Numbered from the stretch's first letter, positions 1-12,030 are shown. The stretch: DNA of 64,000 bases from Diabrotica undecimpunctata (GCF_040954645.1 NC_092806.1:79357141-79421140), one strand, 5' to 3'. Program-made: numbers and translations. Notes: a model not told the origin generated them from the letters alone.

Positions 1-20
1 TACTTCTGGTTCATTATATG

Positions 21-24
<4 letters not shown>

Positions 25-87
<63 letters not shown>
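25..87. repeat. (TA)n microsatellite
   Basis: An uninterrupted TA tract that directly abuts the outer end of the left inverted arm at base 88. A matching tract lies beyond the right arm at 24428. Any target-site duplication would be hidden inside the repeat. Confidence 0.98.
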
Positions 88-89
<2 letters not shown>

Positions 90-3063
90 ACGGCATAAAG
101 TGGACTCCGCCCATGTTAAAATTCAGGTTTAAGTGAGCCCCGTGGTCAAGTGGACACCAATATACGGAGCTCACTTGACCATTCCCTAATATTGGTTCTG
201 TCGATTCGTTAACATACAAATCTTCATAATTTTTAAAAATTTTGTGGAGCTCATAAGTACCCCTGTATCATAAATGTATATCGTGTAGTTCACGTGTATA
301 TATTAAAGGGGTCGTTCAGATCTTTTTCAATATATATTCGAACCATACGTTTATCGGTTTAAGTAGGCTCTGATAGTTTGAAAACTCTGCGACGGTTTAT
401 ATCAGCGTATATATATTCGTATAATATACGCTGAACGGTTCATCTAAGCTCCTTATTGTTGTTAGGCATTACAGTGTGTAACTGATATGTATACTTACTA
501 ATTACCTGCTCTCATGTTTTTTTAGTAGCTACGTGCTTCTTTAAAAAAAGGTGTATAGATACAAAAGACCTTGGGTTTATTATTTAATGGAATGTTCACT
601 TGCTTAGAAAATTTTATTGTCTCTGTATTTTTAAAAATGTTATATTATTTGTTTAACATAATTTTATTATTTCATTGCCGAATTAGATGCTTTTTTTTTT
701 CATATGCGGATATTTCGTAATATATTTTGTTAACGTGAGTATGTCTTTATACGTTTTATGTAAGAATCCGATTAATAAGAATTGCGTTTATTTCATCCAT
801 TGTTCTACGATATCTTATATATAGCTTTTTTATTATTTTACTTCTGGTCTTATTTATGTACTCCATATGATATCTGGATGGAACGTTATCTCAAAATAAA
901 TATGGTTAAGTGCTAAAATAGATATTTTTGTGTTAAATCGGTAGCAGCCAATACTACATACGTCTGCATGATTTATCTCCTATTTAGGGGTAATAAGTAA
1001 TCAGTATAAGTTAAGTTTGTATCAAATTTGCAATGATCTTTATAAGCAATAGCTTACTGACTGTACTTTATATGTTCAGTTTAAATAATTAAACATTGTT
1101 CCTTCAGAAAAGAGCGGTATAAATGACAAAGTCATTTGCGTGCAGTAGATTGCATTGTGTGCAAGCTTTCTTTAATATAAGACAACTGAGGAGGTGGCAT
1201 GAGTTTTTCCTTGATTTTAGTTGTCGTAAAATAGGCTGGTATTCATGGAGTGGACCTTGCGAATCTAGACTTTGTTTCTTTCGTTCTCTAGCTAGTTTTC
1301 TTCAGATATTGGGTGGATTGAAAGCTACGGTAGTGTAGAGTTTATGCATTGATGTGGAGTCTTAATATCCGCTGAATTTGGCTGACCAATTTATAGTTTA
1401 ATCTACGTGTCACGGATGTGTCGGTGTCACCTAGACTGGCGAGGTATATTCGGCAGCAGAAGCATAAAGTGCAAGCGTGTACATTTTAAGAGTGAAAGAA
1501 TATGCTCCCCATTTTCAACTGACAAGCATACGGAGAATATTATTTCTGGTACTGAGTTTGCCTTTTAGTTTTAAACAATGTTCTATGAATAACAACGTGC
1601 GATACAAACTATCTTCAAGGTATTTACATAATTACATGATTGTATGTCACTATTGGATGTTCAGTTTTGTGAATGCGTCGTTGTTAGGGAAACTGAAGGA
1701 GAACACCTGAGTTTTTCTAGAGTTTGGCTAAAAATTAATTTATAGTATATTTTTATTGTGTTTAAGGTATCATTTAGAGTATTCTTCACTTCAGCAACAC
1801 AAGTTTTTGGTTGTGCATCAATAGATGTATCGTCTACATATTAAAAGCCGAAGTATCTACTGGTATTTTTGTAAATGCTGTTACGCTACCCCAAGCGAGA
1901 CCGTTCTTCTGCGTTCTCCATCTGCTATTTTTACCATTGAATTAAATAAAAAATCTTCTGTTGTGTAGGTAGACGCAGATAATACAAGTAAGTTTATTAT
2001 CTATGGAGATATAGTTTTTGAAGAAATATCCTTTAATTTAAGGTGTCGTAACTGGCATTTAGATTGATACCTGATATCTTTCGCACCTGTCTTCGCTGTA
2101 TTGGGTAAGATTTAGTATTTGTGACGTACATGATATTAGCATCTCTACATTTTAATTTAAGTTTTTTTTATTATCGGTGAAATCATATCAAGGAACATTT
2201 GCAGAAGGATTTTGAAAAGCTGACAAAATAAAGATATTGGAAGATAGCTTTTGTGGTCGTTGGAGTTTTTGCCAGGTTTAAGCAAGGCAACAACTATAGA
2301 TTGTCTCCACATTTTGTGTATCTGCATAGTTTAAATACAGCTGTTCATCATCCGGAGATTCTATTGTAGTGTTTTTGGTCCAAATTTTATAATTAAATTT
2401 GTGTCGCAATATTTTTCGTTATATATGTAGATGATGGATCCAAGCTCAACATCGTTGAAAAGTTCCCTCAGCTGACTGGTTTTTTCCTCTCTCACTTTGA
2501 GTTTTCCTTTGCTTCTTTGCCGGCAAAGATAGCACTTTCCTATTTATCACATGGTTTTATCTACACTAGAAATACGTCACATTTGTGTTAGACGCATGTC
2601 TTACCTATAAGTTTTAGTGAAGTAAAGTTTCTTTATCTCTAGATATGCCCTCAATTTTTATAAACATAATTAGAATAGGTTACCCTAAAAGGTTCGATTT
2701 GACAAAATCATATTGAACGGGTGATTGAATAATTAGCCGATTCATTAGTTAATCATTACCCAGGGTACGTCCGATTGCAATGGTTTCATTAGTACTTTAA
2801 TCTTCGTGAAGCCTTTTTCTTTTGACCCCTTAAGTAATGGCTTATCATTAATTTACTTTTCATTAAAAATTTATTTTTTATATATAGACTATTACTATTC
2901 GACGATATTTCGAATCAGATTTGTGTACTAATAACTGTAGGTATTAAAGAGTCTCTTTATGCAGAGTAAATAAGTTTGTAATATCAGTTGCAACTCGTTT
3001 ATATGGATAATAAACAGTTAAAATAAGTGTTCAAAATTTTAACTACCTATATCGGCGCTATTG
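88..3063 (+). repeat. Left arm of giant inverted repeat
   Basis: The first base after the (TA)n tract starts CTACGGCATAAAGTGGACTC. The reverse complement of 24427 downward gives nearly the same sequence, with 9 mismatches in the first 106 bases by my alignment. Homology continues to the GGCGCTATTG end near 3063, which pairs with CAGTGGCGCC at 22011. The arm is about 560 bases longer than its partner, mainly because about 500 bases near 940-1445 are missing from the right arm. A 9-bp hairpin (GGTCAAGTG at 144-152, CACTTGACC at 172-180) lies near the outer end. The arm contains a degenerate Jockey RT. It could be the terminal inverted repeat of a giant element or one of two inverted copies of a composite repeat. 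Confidence 0.85.
950..2380 (-). pseudogene. Jockey-type reverse transcriptase remnant (left arm)
   Basis: Reading the minus strand with frameshifts gives the landmarks of a Jockey-clade RT in order. They are a WL..MMNNC segment near 2350, a TLLKPGK-like stretch near 2280, AAYDTLN near 2050, a GLPQGS-like remnant near 1890, YVDD at about 1829-1840, then thumb and C-terminal segments down to about 950. The part between KPGK and AAYDT is deleted, so the palm is not functional. There are many stops. The same defective lineage lies in the right arm and, as a short piece, at 9965-10100. The C-terminal piece near 950-1440 survives only here. The match to the Jockey clade rests on remembered motifs. 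Confidence 0.75.
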
Positions 3064-3389
3064 ATCTTGACAAGGGCTACTTAGACATAATATTTTTTAA
3101 TATGTAATATATTCTGGATTATATTACATACGTGCTAATATGCTGTATTAATACTGTGTGAGCGATATTGATATATTTAATATATGGATATATTGTTACC
3201 ACTCCTATTTACTATGCACGTGTTTAAAAATAATATTTGAAAAAAAATATTGAAGGGAAGTACTTTAACGTATGGTAGCGACAATCAAATTTATTTCTTA
3301 CACTTTAATGTTTCGTGGTAAAAATGATTTTGTGTGAAAATAATGGTAATTATATACGTGCTTTGGAATATTTATCGAATTCAATCTAA
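2381..3389. other. Inner part of left arm and junction, no gene
   Basis: Bases to 3063 belong to the inverted arm and match 22011-22700 in reverse. They include the TTAATCATTACCCAGGGTAC block near 2750. From 3064 to 3389 the sequence is AT-rich, short TATATTAA-type motifs recur, and I see no coding signal. Confidence 0.6.
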
Positions 3390-4030
3390 CTGCAAGATTG
3401 GTATAATAAAATATTTATCCCTACAATATGTGATGAATTTATTTCTATTGTATTGGAAGATTTGCAACTCATAAGAGTAAACAAATTAAAGAAAGCGAAA
3501 TTTTACTCTCTAATTATTGATTCAACACCTGATATATCTCACATAGATCAGCGTACCGTTATTCTTTACTATGTTCTTTTAAGTGGTATAAAAGGGGGAT
3601 TTTTTAGATTTATACCCATATTTTTTAATGTGAAAACATGTGAGAACTAGTGAAAACTTAGAAACGAAAATTATTTTAATATCACTAACTGTCGGAGACA
3701 GAGTTATGCGTTTAGTAATGCGCGTAATAACTATACGAGGTAAATATAATGCACTACAATTTCGAATAAAACAACATATTTTTTTCCGTCCACTTTATAC
3801 CATGCGCAAATCATTCATTAAATTTAATCGAAAGCGCTACTGCCGAAATTTGCATGGATATGACCACTTTTTTCAATATCGTTCAGGAATTGTACATATT
3901 TTTTCAAGTTCTACAAATAGGTGGAATGCATTTCAAAATTTTTGTAAGAGCAAACTCTTGAGTATTAAACCCATTTGTGACACCAGTTGGTCTGCTCGTT
4001 CTGATGATCTGAACGGAAAATTATGATGAA
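3390..4030 (+). pseudogene. hAT (ZMYM1-like) transposase fragment
   Basis: Plus-strand translation gives YLSSTICDEFISIVLEDLQL followed by YSLIIDSTPDISHIDQ, then after frameshifts GKYNALQFRIKQH, a stretch ending IFSSSTNRWN and CDTSWSARSD. These match, in order, the catalytic region of the insect hAT proteins annotated as zinc finger MYM-type protein 1-like: the DSTPD block, the SYDNASNM..KYNGLQ region and the WSAR motif. Both ends are missing and frames shift around 3650 and 3770. It is a dead fragment of about 640 bases just inside the left arm. The other hAT piece at 19557-20640 is on the opposite strand, so the two are separate copies or products of an inversion. Confidence 0.75.
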
Positions 4031-4214
4031 ATTAAAGATTGTTTACATTATTTTTCCTTAAAATCAAAAAGAAGAACCGTTACCAAGGTCCGAAGCTACC
4101 GGTTTACATAAAAAACATGATACGTTTGGATATATACTGTTGCTTACTATTTGGGAAAATATTTTAGAAAGAAATAAATTTTTTAAACAACATTCTTCAA
4201 CAAAAGTATGAATC

Positions 4215-5050
4215 CCTATATCTTCTTCTTCATGTGCCGAGCTCCATTATCGAGCGTTGGCTATCAAATTGGCTATAGTAATTTTGTTGACGGCAGCTCG
4301 GAAAAGAGATGCAGAGGATCTGTTAAACCAATCTCTCAGGTTTCTAAGTCATGACGTTCTTCTTCGTCCTGGCCCTCTTCTTTCATCTACCTTGCCATGT
4401 ATTATTAAATGGAGTATATTATATCTCTCTGGGTGGCACACAACGACACAACATGGCCAAAATATTCAAGTTTGCGATTTTTAACTGTTTTGACGACTTC
4501 CGTAACTTTTCCCATCCGATGCAAAACAACTTCGTTACGAACTCTATCCACCCAACTTATTCGTAGGATTCTCCGATACACCCAGATTTTAAAGGCTTCC
4601 AGTTTTTTAAGAAGTGTATCCGTCAAAGTCCAACCTTGGACACCATACAAAAGAGTAGAGAACACATAACATCTCACTAATCTAATTTTCACACTTAAAG
4701 TAATATTGTTTCCACATAACAGTTTCTTCATCCTAAAGAATGCAGCTCTGGCCTTCTCTATTCGTATTCTAATTTCTTTGCTCATGACCTAGTTCTCATT
4801 TAGAGTACAACCTAGGTAAGTGATACTGTTAGTTCTCTCCAGTTGTTCACCATAAGCTGTTACCACTTCCGGTTGTATTGGCGTTTTACTGACGACAATC
4901 ACCTTTGTCTTTGCGGTGTTTAGCTTAAGGCCATATTCATCACACGTTGTGGTAATCCTATTAATTAGATGTTGAAGTTCTTCGTAATTGTTTGCAATTA
5001 TACTTTTTCCATTGTCAATTTGCCAAGCGTCGGCTTTTGAGGTTCTTTGA
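4215..5050 (-). pseudogene. RTE-A reverse transcriptase C-terminus and 3' tail
   Basis: The minus strand reads SIIANNYEELQHLINRIT and NSITYLGCTLNEN, a stop, then an open frame of 126 residues from about 4785 that begins SKEIRIRIEKARAAFFRMKK. It continues with VRCYVFSTLLYGVQGWTL and WVYRRILRISWVDRVRNE. This is the connection and C-terminal part of insect RTE-class endonuclease-reverse transcriptases. The YADD motif is at the broken edge near 5030 (ADAWQIDN) and has lost its catalytic form. A short GA-rich 3' tail closes it near 4215. Confidence 0.8.
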
Positions 5051-7750
5051 TGTCGATGCCGACCATTGGCGTGGAAATTAAGAAAAGGGATCAGTTATCA
5101 AACGCATATTTCAAGAAAAATCATATAATTTTTATTAATTTTTACATAATTATATTCAGGAAAATTTCTCAATTTTGGGCAGAAATTGTTTAAACAATTT
5201 TTTAAACAAATTCAAAATATCACCTTTTGTGCTCCAAAAAATATTTTTTAGGTTTTTGGGTGACTCTAAATAAGATCTATGTCATTTTTCTCAAAAGTTA
5301 ATAGTTTTGGAGATATAAGCGATTTAAAATCCGAAAAATGCGATACCTAATATGCATTTTCGAGGCTTGAAAAATATGTAAATGAGTATTTTTGAGATTC
5401 AAGAGTATCTAAACTAAAGTATCAACATTGATTTTGGAGAGAAATCGGAGCAATATTTTCCGTAGCAGAAAAAGGTGATCTTTTGAATTTGAATTGTTTC
5501 CGGCAAAAATGTCCGGCACCCTTCAACCTTCGATTTGTTTAAACGGGGCATTTTTGAATAGGACTCTTCAAAGGACAGAATCAGTTTTTTTTTCAAATGG
5601 GAGCAGGCTCACAACACCGAATAAATAACAAATTAATTCTTTCAAATTAAAGCTTGTTAATTTTAGTGATTTATAAGAATATTGGACTTATTATTTAGTT
5701 TTTACATAAACCATAATATTTTTTTACAATTATCTGTAAATAATGGCTCATTCTGTCAGAAATTTTTAAAACATTGTCTATCCAGCAATTAAGATAGTCA
5801 ACTAAAATTTAATTTTTAAACACGGCCTACTGTTAATGCACAAACAGGGTGAATCTTCAATATTTTGCTTCGAGTTAGAGATATCTGAAAAAGTTATTTG
5901 GAAAAGATGTTCCAAATATTATTTTAACCCCACATAACAAAGTTTTATGTCAAAATTCGCACTTTTACTTTTTTCATTAATTGAAGAGCTTATTTCCAGT
6001 GTCTTAAATCCAAAATTTCGATTTTTTAAATTTTCTTTTTTAAACTTTATAGATTTCTTCAAGTCTAGAATAAAGTTATATGTACCAAAACAACTTCTTA
6101 TTTACCATTTAAAAGTGCATATGAAAATTGTAAAATTGTATAATTTGTATGTTAAATTTGTATGAAAATCTGTAATTTCATGGATTTCATTATATGGATG
6201 TAAGACACTTTGGAAATAAGCTCTTCAATTGTAGTCAGGATTCTAAAACGGACAGTTGGCTGTCCCGAGATGCATCTTTAGACAGCCAATTGTAGATTTA
6301 GGATCGAGATTACAAATAATACTGAAAAAAACTAAAATTGCGAATTTTGTCATGAAATTTGGTATGTGCGTTTACAATAAGTGGAACAACTTTTCCAAAT
6401 AAGTTTTTCCGATTTCTCTAACGCGAAGCAAAATATCGAAAATTTACCCTGTTTGTGGATTCGCAGTAAGCCGCGTTTAAAATTTAAATTTCAGATGACT
6501 ATCTTAAAAAAATGTGCACTAACAACATGTATGACTGTGCAAAATGTCAAATCTGTATGTATTTTAGTAGCTGATATATAGAGTTGTCTTCATCTTAAAT
6601 GCGACACACTGTATAATAATGAATACTAGTGTTCAAGATGCATCGCGATAGCTGTAAAGAAATTAATTAGAAGGACTGAAAAGAATCGTCAGTGTGCCTG
6701 TAAAATTGTAAACTGTTCGCTGAATAACGTCTTTTGCAGCAGTGTCAATCCTACCCAATTTTTTATTTGGTCGCTTTCGTTTTAAGGAATGATCTGTAAC
6801 TGTGCCTAATTTAATAATTGTATATATCCTCTTATACCCGATTTTTTTAATACATGAATTCTCGAAACAATTGCATTATCAGCCATCCAATATTTTCTTT
6901 TTCAAACACTCATACATATTTAAAACTATTCTTTGGGATTGTACGTGCAAATCTTTATTTTTTAATTCAGAGCTGTCATTAACATAATTGTCATTATTTA
7001 TTGATAACACAGAAGTTGATGCATCTTAAAAAATGCCATCCTAGAAAAATATAATATTACTTATAACTTATATAACCTATAGCTTATAAGCCTCCGCCTT
7101 CTGCAATAGGAAATATTTTATCGTATCGCATAGCCAGACAACAGGTGTTCATTAGAATTTATGGCTTTGCGCTTCGCGCTGTTGCATGAGTTTAAATTAG
7201 TGAATATAACCTTAATACCATTATTAATATATATGCAATTTTTCATGTTTCCAGGTAAGGTATAAAATCAATGAAATTTGGAAAAAAATAATACAATTCT
7301 TGAAACCGTTTTTGAGAACTTGGATCTTAAAAGTTGTCTGATTTCTTAAAAGTCGATCATTATATCTATAAAAGTATTACCGCTAAATTCACCAACAGGG
7401 CAACGTCGAACGTTCAAATTCTCTCCAGACTACAATGTTGCCAATATTCGAAAATTACTTAGAATATAAGTAATATATACAAAGTTCACGGTTGCTTTAA
7501 TTCATTAGTGAAGAGTCCATGTAAATATTAGTACCTAGTTAATTAATTTATATATATATTTTTGAGAATAAGTTCATATTATTTTTAAGAGTGTCGTTCG
7601 TTGACTAGCAATTGAATAATAACGAATAGAGAATAGAGAATATTTTTTAAATATAACCTTAGGAATTTTAGGAAATATGTCTGACAACCTTGATTTGAAA
7701 GGCGGTCTCTTTGATACCAGAATAAGACATGTTTATGTTGGAAAATTATT
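5051..7750. mobile_element. 2.7 kb insertion splitting RTE-A
   Basis: The segment lies between two parts of the same RT palm: the sequence reading SEFVFDKAVDNVQ near 7800 and the sequence following YADD near 5030. About 30 residues are missing between them. It has no convincing coding region. Its centre (5788-6506) is a foldback. The rest is AT-rich, with short open frames that look random. Confidence 0.5.
5788..6506. repeat. Foldback (inverted-repeat) element
   Basis: The left arm (about 5788-6010) is the reverse complement of about 6195-6506. Shared blocks include CACAAACAGGGT, ATATTTTGCTTCG and TTGAAGAGCTTATTTCCA. The right arm has about 80 extra bases, and these include a 13-bp hairpin (ACAGTTGGCTGTC at 6250 with GACAGCCAATTGT ending near 6293). 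No protein is encoded. It resembles a hairpin MITE or foldback transposon. Confidence 0.75.
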
Positions 7751-7794
7751 AGTGGATGTACTATAACACTGTGTCAATCCACACATTGAACATT

Positions 7795-8290
7795 ATCCAC
7801 TGCTTTATCGAAAACGAACTCAGAATAGATGTTAAATAGTAGCGGGGACAAAATGCAGCCCTGCCTTACTCCTCTTCGTATTTGAAGCTCTTCAGAAGTG
7901 TCCCGGCCAATCCTGATGTTTGCACGTTGGTGCCAGTAAATATTTTAATAATGCATAGGTCTTTATCATCAATACCTACCTGATGAAGAATGGCAGATAT
8001 CATTTCAGTATGTTTTACTCGATCAAAGGCCTTCTCAAAGTCAATAAAACATATATAAACTGGATGTCCGACATCTCTGCATCTCTGTACCATAACCTGA
8101 ATACTACATAATACTGTAAATAGTGCTTCTCTTGCTTCAAGGTTATTGCGGAATCCAAACTGTGTGTCACTATTTCTATTGTCTATTTTACGCGAATTCG
8201 TGATAATCAGTTTTCCGTCTCTATCAACGATGTTATTTGCCGGTTTTTTGTTTTGACCTGTCAGTTCTTTTATTTTTTATACATATTAAA
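7795..8290 (-). pseudogene. RTE-A reverse transcriptase, central part
   Basis: The minus strand gives DTQFGFRNNLEAREALF (a QFGFR..REALF block) and then an open stretch of 75 residues from 8093 containing CRDVGHPVYICFIDFEKAFDRVKH. That includes the first catalytic aspartate block (FIDFEKAFD). The frame breaks at the RQGCILSP block near 7860. Upstream, near 8220-8290, TGQNKKPANNIVDRDGKLI is the linker before the RT, and part of the fingers is deleted between the two. It is a decayed copy of the same element as 4215-5050 and 8780-9540. Confidence 0.8.
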
Positions 8291-8777
8291 TTAATCATGT
8301 TTTCCCTGTAATTCTTCAATTTCTAAACATTTGTTTCGAAGTATGTTTGTTTTGCAGCTCTTATTTTAGTCCTTATCTCTTTATTAATTACTTTATACAT
8401 TTCTACGTTTTGGTTCTTAAAATTGTTTTTTTTTCCATTAAATTCAAAATCTCATCGTGTATCCACTGTTGCATTTTTTGACTGCTCTCTTTTAAGTTTG
8501 GAGTTGAGTTGCTTTATAATTGTTTTGATTTGGTTCCAATGATCCTCGATGGATTCTTGTTGTTCATAATTCTCAAAATTGCTCTTAAAATTGTTTGCAA
8601 TCATCTGGCTATTGTTTCTAATAAAATCAATATCTAGTTTGTTATAGGATTGCGTTGTTGCTTTATCCGTTTAAGTTTTAATTTTATTTCGGCTAACAAC
8701 AGATTGTGATCAGATGGAACATCGGCACCAGGAAAGGTTTTTATAATTTACTGCATATCTGTAATGCTAACTGATAC
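8291..8777. other. Degenerate linker of RTE-A
   Basis: This minus-strand sequence lies between the endonuclease and RT parts of RTE-A. It is expected to encode the endonuclease C-terminus and linker, but stops occur in every frame and I can only recognise scattered words. No independent feature is visible. Confidence 0.4.
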
Positions 8778-9540
8778 TTATGTAGTCAATTTGGTTTCTG
8801 ACGATATTACGGGAAGTGTCTTCTGGAGATTTCCATGTATATAATCTCGGTTTAGGTAGTTTGAAAAGGTAATAGATAGGTTATGTCCTTTCCAAAAATC
8901 TGCGAAATAATCTCCTCTTTCATTTCTATCGCCTAGTCCATAACATCCAATAATGTTACTTTGTCTACCTTTTCCTATCTTAGCATTAAAGTCACCCATC
9001 AGAATGGTAAATCTCTCGTCTTGAGTTGGTCAGTAACAGTCTTTACATCAGCGTAGAACTTTTCAAGTTCTTCTAGTTCACTTTCGCTGTCGGTGCATAC
9101 ACTTGTATTAAATTTATATTTCTGGTTTCGCGTTCTACGGAATCATTATCACCCATTCAGATACCTGGCATATCGCCCTGACACATTTGTTAACCTTCTT
9201 TGAGACTACGAATCCTACACCGTTACGATGATAATTACTGTCTTCTCCTGCATAATACACTTCATGATCATCCACATGGCATTGGCCAGATCTGGGCCAT
9301 CGCATTTCACTAATACGTAAAATTGATATTTGCAGTCTTCTCATTTGATTTATGACATTGTGTGTTTTTCCGGGTTCATATAAACTCCGCCCATTCCATG
9401 TGCCTATTCTACAGCTTTTTTCGATATCAAATTTGGCCAAGCGGGAGATTCTTCGCATCCCTGCCTCATTTAAGAGGCGCCCGTACTCGGGGCCATCGTT
9501 TAATTCCTCAGCCATATTGATAAACCTGGGAAAAACAGTG
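8778..9540 (-). pseudogene. RTE-A AP-endonuclease domain
   Basis: Two minus-strand open stretches form an exonuclease-endonuclease-phosphatase domain of the craniofacial-development-protein-2-like (BovB/RTE) type. From 9515 the frame reads RIGTWNGRSLYEPGKTHNV and later ILRISEMRWP (the E..RW metal-binding block) and RNGVGFVVSK. From 8999 the second reads MGDFNAKIGKG, which is the GDFNA catalytic motif, then GDRNERGDYFADF. About 135 bases with stops separate them, so the gene is dead. Upstream, 9540-9930 is a GC-richer 5' leader. Confidence 0.8.
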
Positions 9541-9964
9541 TAGTAGTCATTCCCTTGGCTTTCTACACCGCTGTGTATACGCTGTTTAAGTGGTTACCAC
9601 CGCACCGGGTACTGTTATGTATTGACCGTTCTGGCCTACATGCCTTCCGCTCAATACAAATACTGAAAGACCGGCTGCCGCTTTCCAGGTTTGATTTTAT
9701 ATATACCCTTAAACCATGGGGCTGCCACCTCCGCCCTCCAGACCGTTGTGAAGACCTTCTTTTCCGCCCTGGATGCCGTTGTGGTCTTCATTTATGACCG
9801 TGGACAAGGGACCCTTAACAGGTACTAGTTTCCCGGGCCAGGAAACACCTGAAATCTGCGGTAGGCAGGGATTGATTCACTTTTCCTGATAGAACTGTCC
9901 AAAAAGAAGTTCCTATCCGTTACCCGCGAATCCCTATATACAGCAGTTTTAATATATTAAAATG

Positions 9965-10100
9965 AGTGAGTTTATTATCTAAGGGGATGTCATATAGTTT
10001 TTAGAGAAATTTCCTCTAATTTAAGGTGTCGTAAGCGGTATTTAGATTTACAAATACCACCCCTGATACCTGATATCTTTCGTATTCGTAGTTACTTTCT
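9965..10100 (-). pseudogene. Short Jockey RT fragment, third copy of the arm lineage
   Basis: The minus strand reads AYDTLN and KLYDIPLDNKLTH. It is preceded by GGTATCAGGGGTGGTATTT, the same abnormal junction that precedes AAYDTLN in the right arm near 22905. Sharing a deletion junction implies descent from the same defective element, not an independent Jockey copy. Confidence 0.7.
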
Positions 10101-11345
10101 GTACACACGATGACCTCTATTAACATAAGTGACCATCTGAAAGGCCAATATATGTTTAATCTAGAACTCACTTCGCTGGTCTATTCCTTTCGACTTGGGT
10201 ATTACGACTAAAAGTAAATAAGCAATAAGAATATAAGTAAACTATATTTAAACCAAGTGATAGAAAAAAGAATATTATATTTACATTTACTTGGAAATTA
10301 TTAACCTATAAAATTAATAAGATATAAAAAGACAATTATTTAAAGTTGAAAATAATGATAGATTATACAAGTGACAAAGAATTTAAAATAATGACACCGA
10401 ATACGAAACTGTAAAACTGGTTTTTACGAAACCAATACAAGAAATAATATAATTGTTGAAAAGAGTCAAGTTACCATAGGGCACCAAAATATTTTATCTG
10501 AATGACTCACTAATGTTACGCTATACGATACGTTATGGGCCGTTAATGGATTACATCTTAAGTAGGTGTTATTTTCATGTATTTGTCGTCTAATATAAAA
10601 ATTTGTTGTCATAATATTATACATGTTTAAAAAAGAACTCCGATTCAGAGATAAAAACGTCAAATAAAATATGTATGTAAAAGTAACTATGAATACTTCT
10701 AGCATACTTTCAGGGTTCTACCCCAAAAACATTTAAATTTATTTAAAAATAAAATTACTCAAGTATTTATTTTTACAGTAGTTCTTATCTATATCGGCAG
10801 CTCTTATCTATACGGCAGCGCTATATGTTATATTTACAATTCTTTTTGGAACGAGCTGTAATTTTTCTTAAGTAACAATATTGTGTGGTTCAGGCGTAAT
10901 GTCGATTCGGCATAATTTGTCACATGCTCTTTAACGAATACTAACATCATTTGAAAAATTTTTTCCAGATACTTTCGTTTTGTTACTTAATCTCTCATTT
11001 GACTTTCAATCTGCTTTTAATGTTACGTTAAATATTCAAGTAGTGTATTTGTACAGTGCAGTTATAAGCTAAATTAGGTGTTGTGGTATGCCTACTTCTT
11101 TTATCCTCCATAAGTGTATTTGTCTGTTCATGTGTATCCAATGTATAGTGGGATATTGGATTCCCTAGACTTAAAAATCGACATATTGAAATTAGACAGT
11201 AAAAATTATAATTTTAAGAGGGATTTATAAATTATTGTGATTTAAATTTTATTAATTTATGAAACAAATATTGCACGTCATAAACTGTAGCAATCGGAAA
11301 GTTACTAAGATCGCTCTGCTGTACAGAGTTTTCTATAATTTTATG
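10101..11345. other. AT-rich stretch with one dispersed repeat, no gene
   Basis: Bases 10235-10580 match 17725-18060 in the same orientation (see that entry). The rest shows only short open frames. A small duplication (TTCTTATCTATATCGGCAG, then CTCTTATCTATACGGCAG) lies near 10785-10820. Confidence 0.5.
10235..10580 (+). repeat. Dispersed direct repeat, copy 1
   Basis: Starts AACTATATTTAAACCAAGTG and is matched at 17728 in direct orientation. Further shared blocks are TACATTTACTT, TAAAACTG/TAAAACAT, TCAAGTTA.CATA and AAATATTTT.TCTGA. Divergence is substantial. No coding capacity is seen, and the family is unknown to me. Confidence 0.65.
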
Positions 11346-11369
11346 TAGTAACAAATATTAGAGTACTAC

Positions 11370-11575
11370 TACTGTCTTAAACTGTTACACAAAAACTCCA
11401 CTCGATATACGTACATTTATATAATAAATGTTTCAGTGCGATGCATTAAAAGAAAATACTAATGCATAAAAATGGAAACTTTCCAAGTTTATAATAGACG
11501 CTAACTTAAGTTTAAAAATAATTAAAGCAAGTAATATAAATTACCACCTTGTTTATTAAAAATAAAAATAATATA
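11370..11575 (+). repeat. Left arm of nested inverted-repeat element
   Basis: Matches the reverse complement of 13913-14118, with dispersed substitutions and small indels. It begins near AAACTGTTACAC and ends near CTTGTTTATTAAAA. Confidence 0.7.
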
Positions 11576-12030
11576 AGGTTATTTGTCGGTTAACAATTTA
11601 TATTATAAAATTTTTAACTACATTAGCCAAGTATCTATGAAATTCCTCTATACCTAAATTGATGAATATTTAAATAAATTTCAAGTCCCGCAATGTACCT
11701 GCTGTAAAATTTGAAAATCTACGACTAATAAAATTATTGGCAACATTGCAGGAGGTTAGTTTTGTACCCGAACAGGTGTATACGGATCCCAAAAATGTTT
11801 TAACGTATTACGGAGCCTACTTGATCCTATGCGTTGGTCGGAGTCTACATACTGTCATCGTCAGTTAACTTGGCGGTGCGCACAAACCCAAAATTGCTTA
11901 GTGGCTTATGTGGTGGTCTTTAGTATCCTCCCAGTTATCAGGTGCGTAACACTTAAGTGATTTGCAGCTATTATTTTTCAGACTTCTTATTATTTCGGAT
12001 AGTTAAGTGTATTTGTGACAATTTCTAACG

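Larger units (their letters stand above)
4215..9930 (-). mobile_element. RTE-type non-LTR element A, interrupted
   Basis: A minus-strand RTE-class retrotransposon runs from a GC-richer 5' leader (9540-9930) through endonuclease (8780-9540) and RT (about 7795-8290) to the C-terminal domain and 3' tail (4215-5050). The 3' end carries an A/G-rich tail seen on the plus strand as ATCTTCTTCTTC near 4220. About 2.7 kb of unrelated sequence (5060-7750) splits the RT palm. Frameshifts and deletions, including loss of part of the RT fingers, make it inactive. Confidence 0.75.

Noticed and set aside
1123..1710. Two plus-strand open frames of 71 and 77 codons in the left arm
   Set aside because: They lie opposite the degenerate Jockey RT on the minus strand and show no motif of their own.
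4257..4669. Three overlapping plus-strand open frames
   Set aside because: They are antisense to the recognised RTE C-terminal frame on the minus strand.
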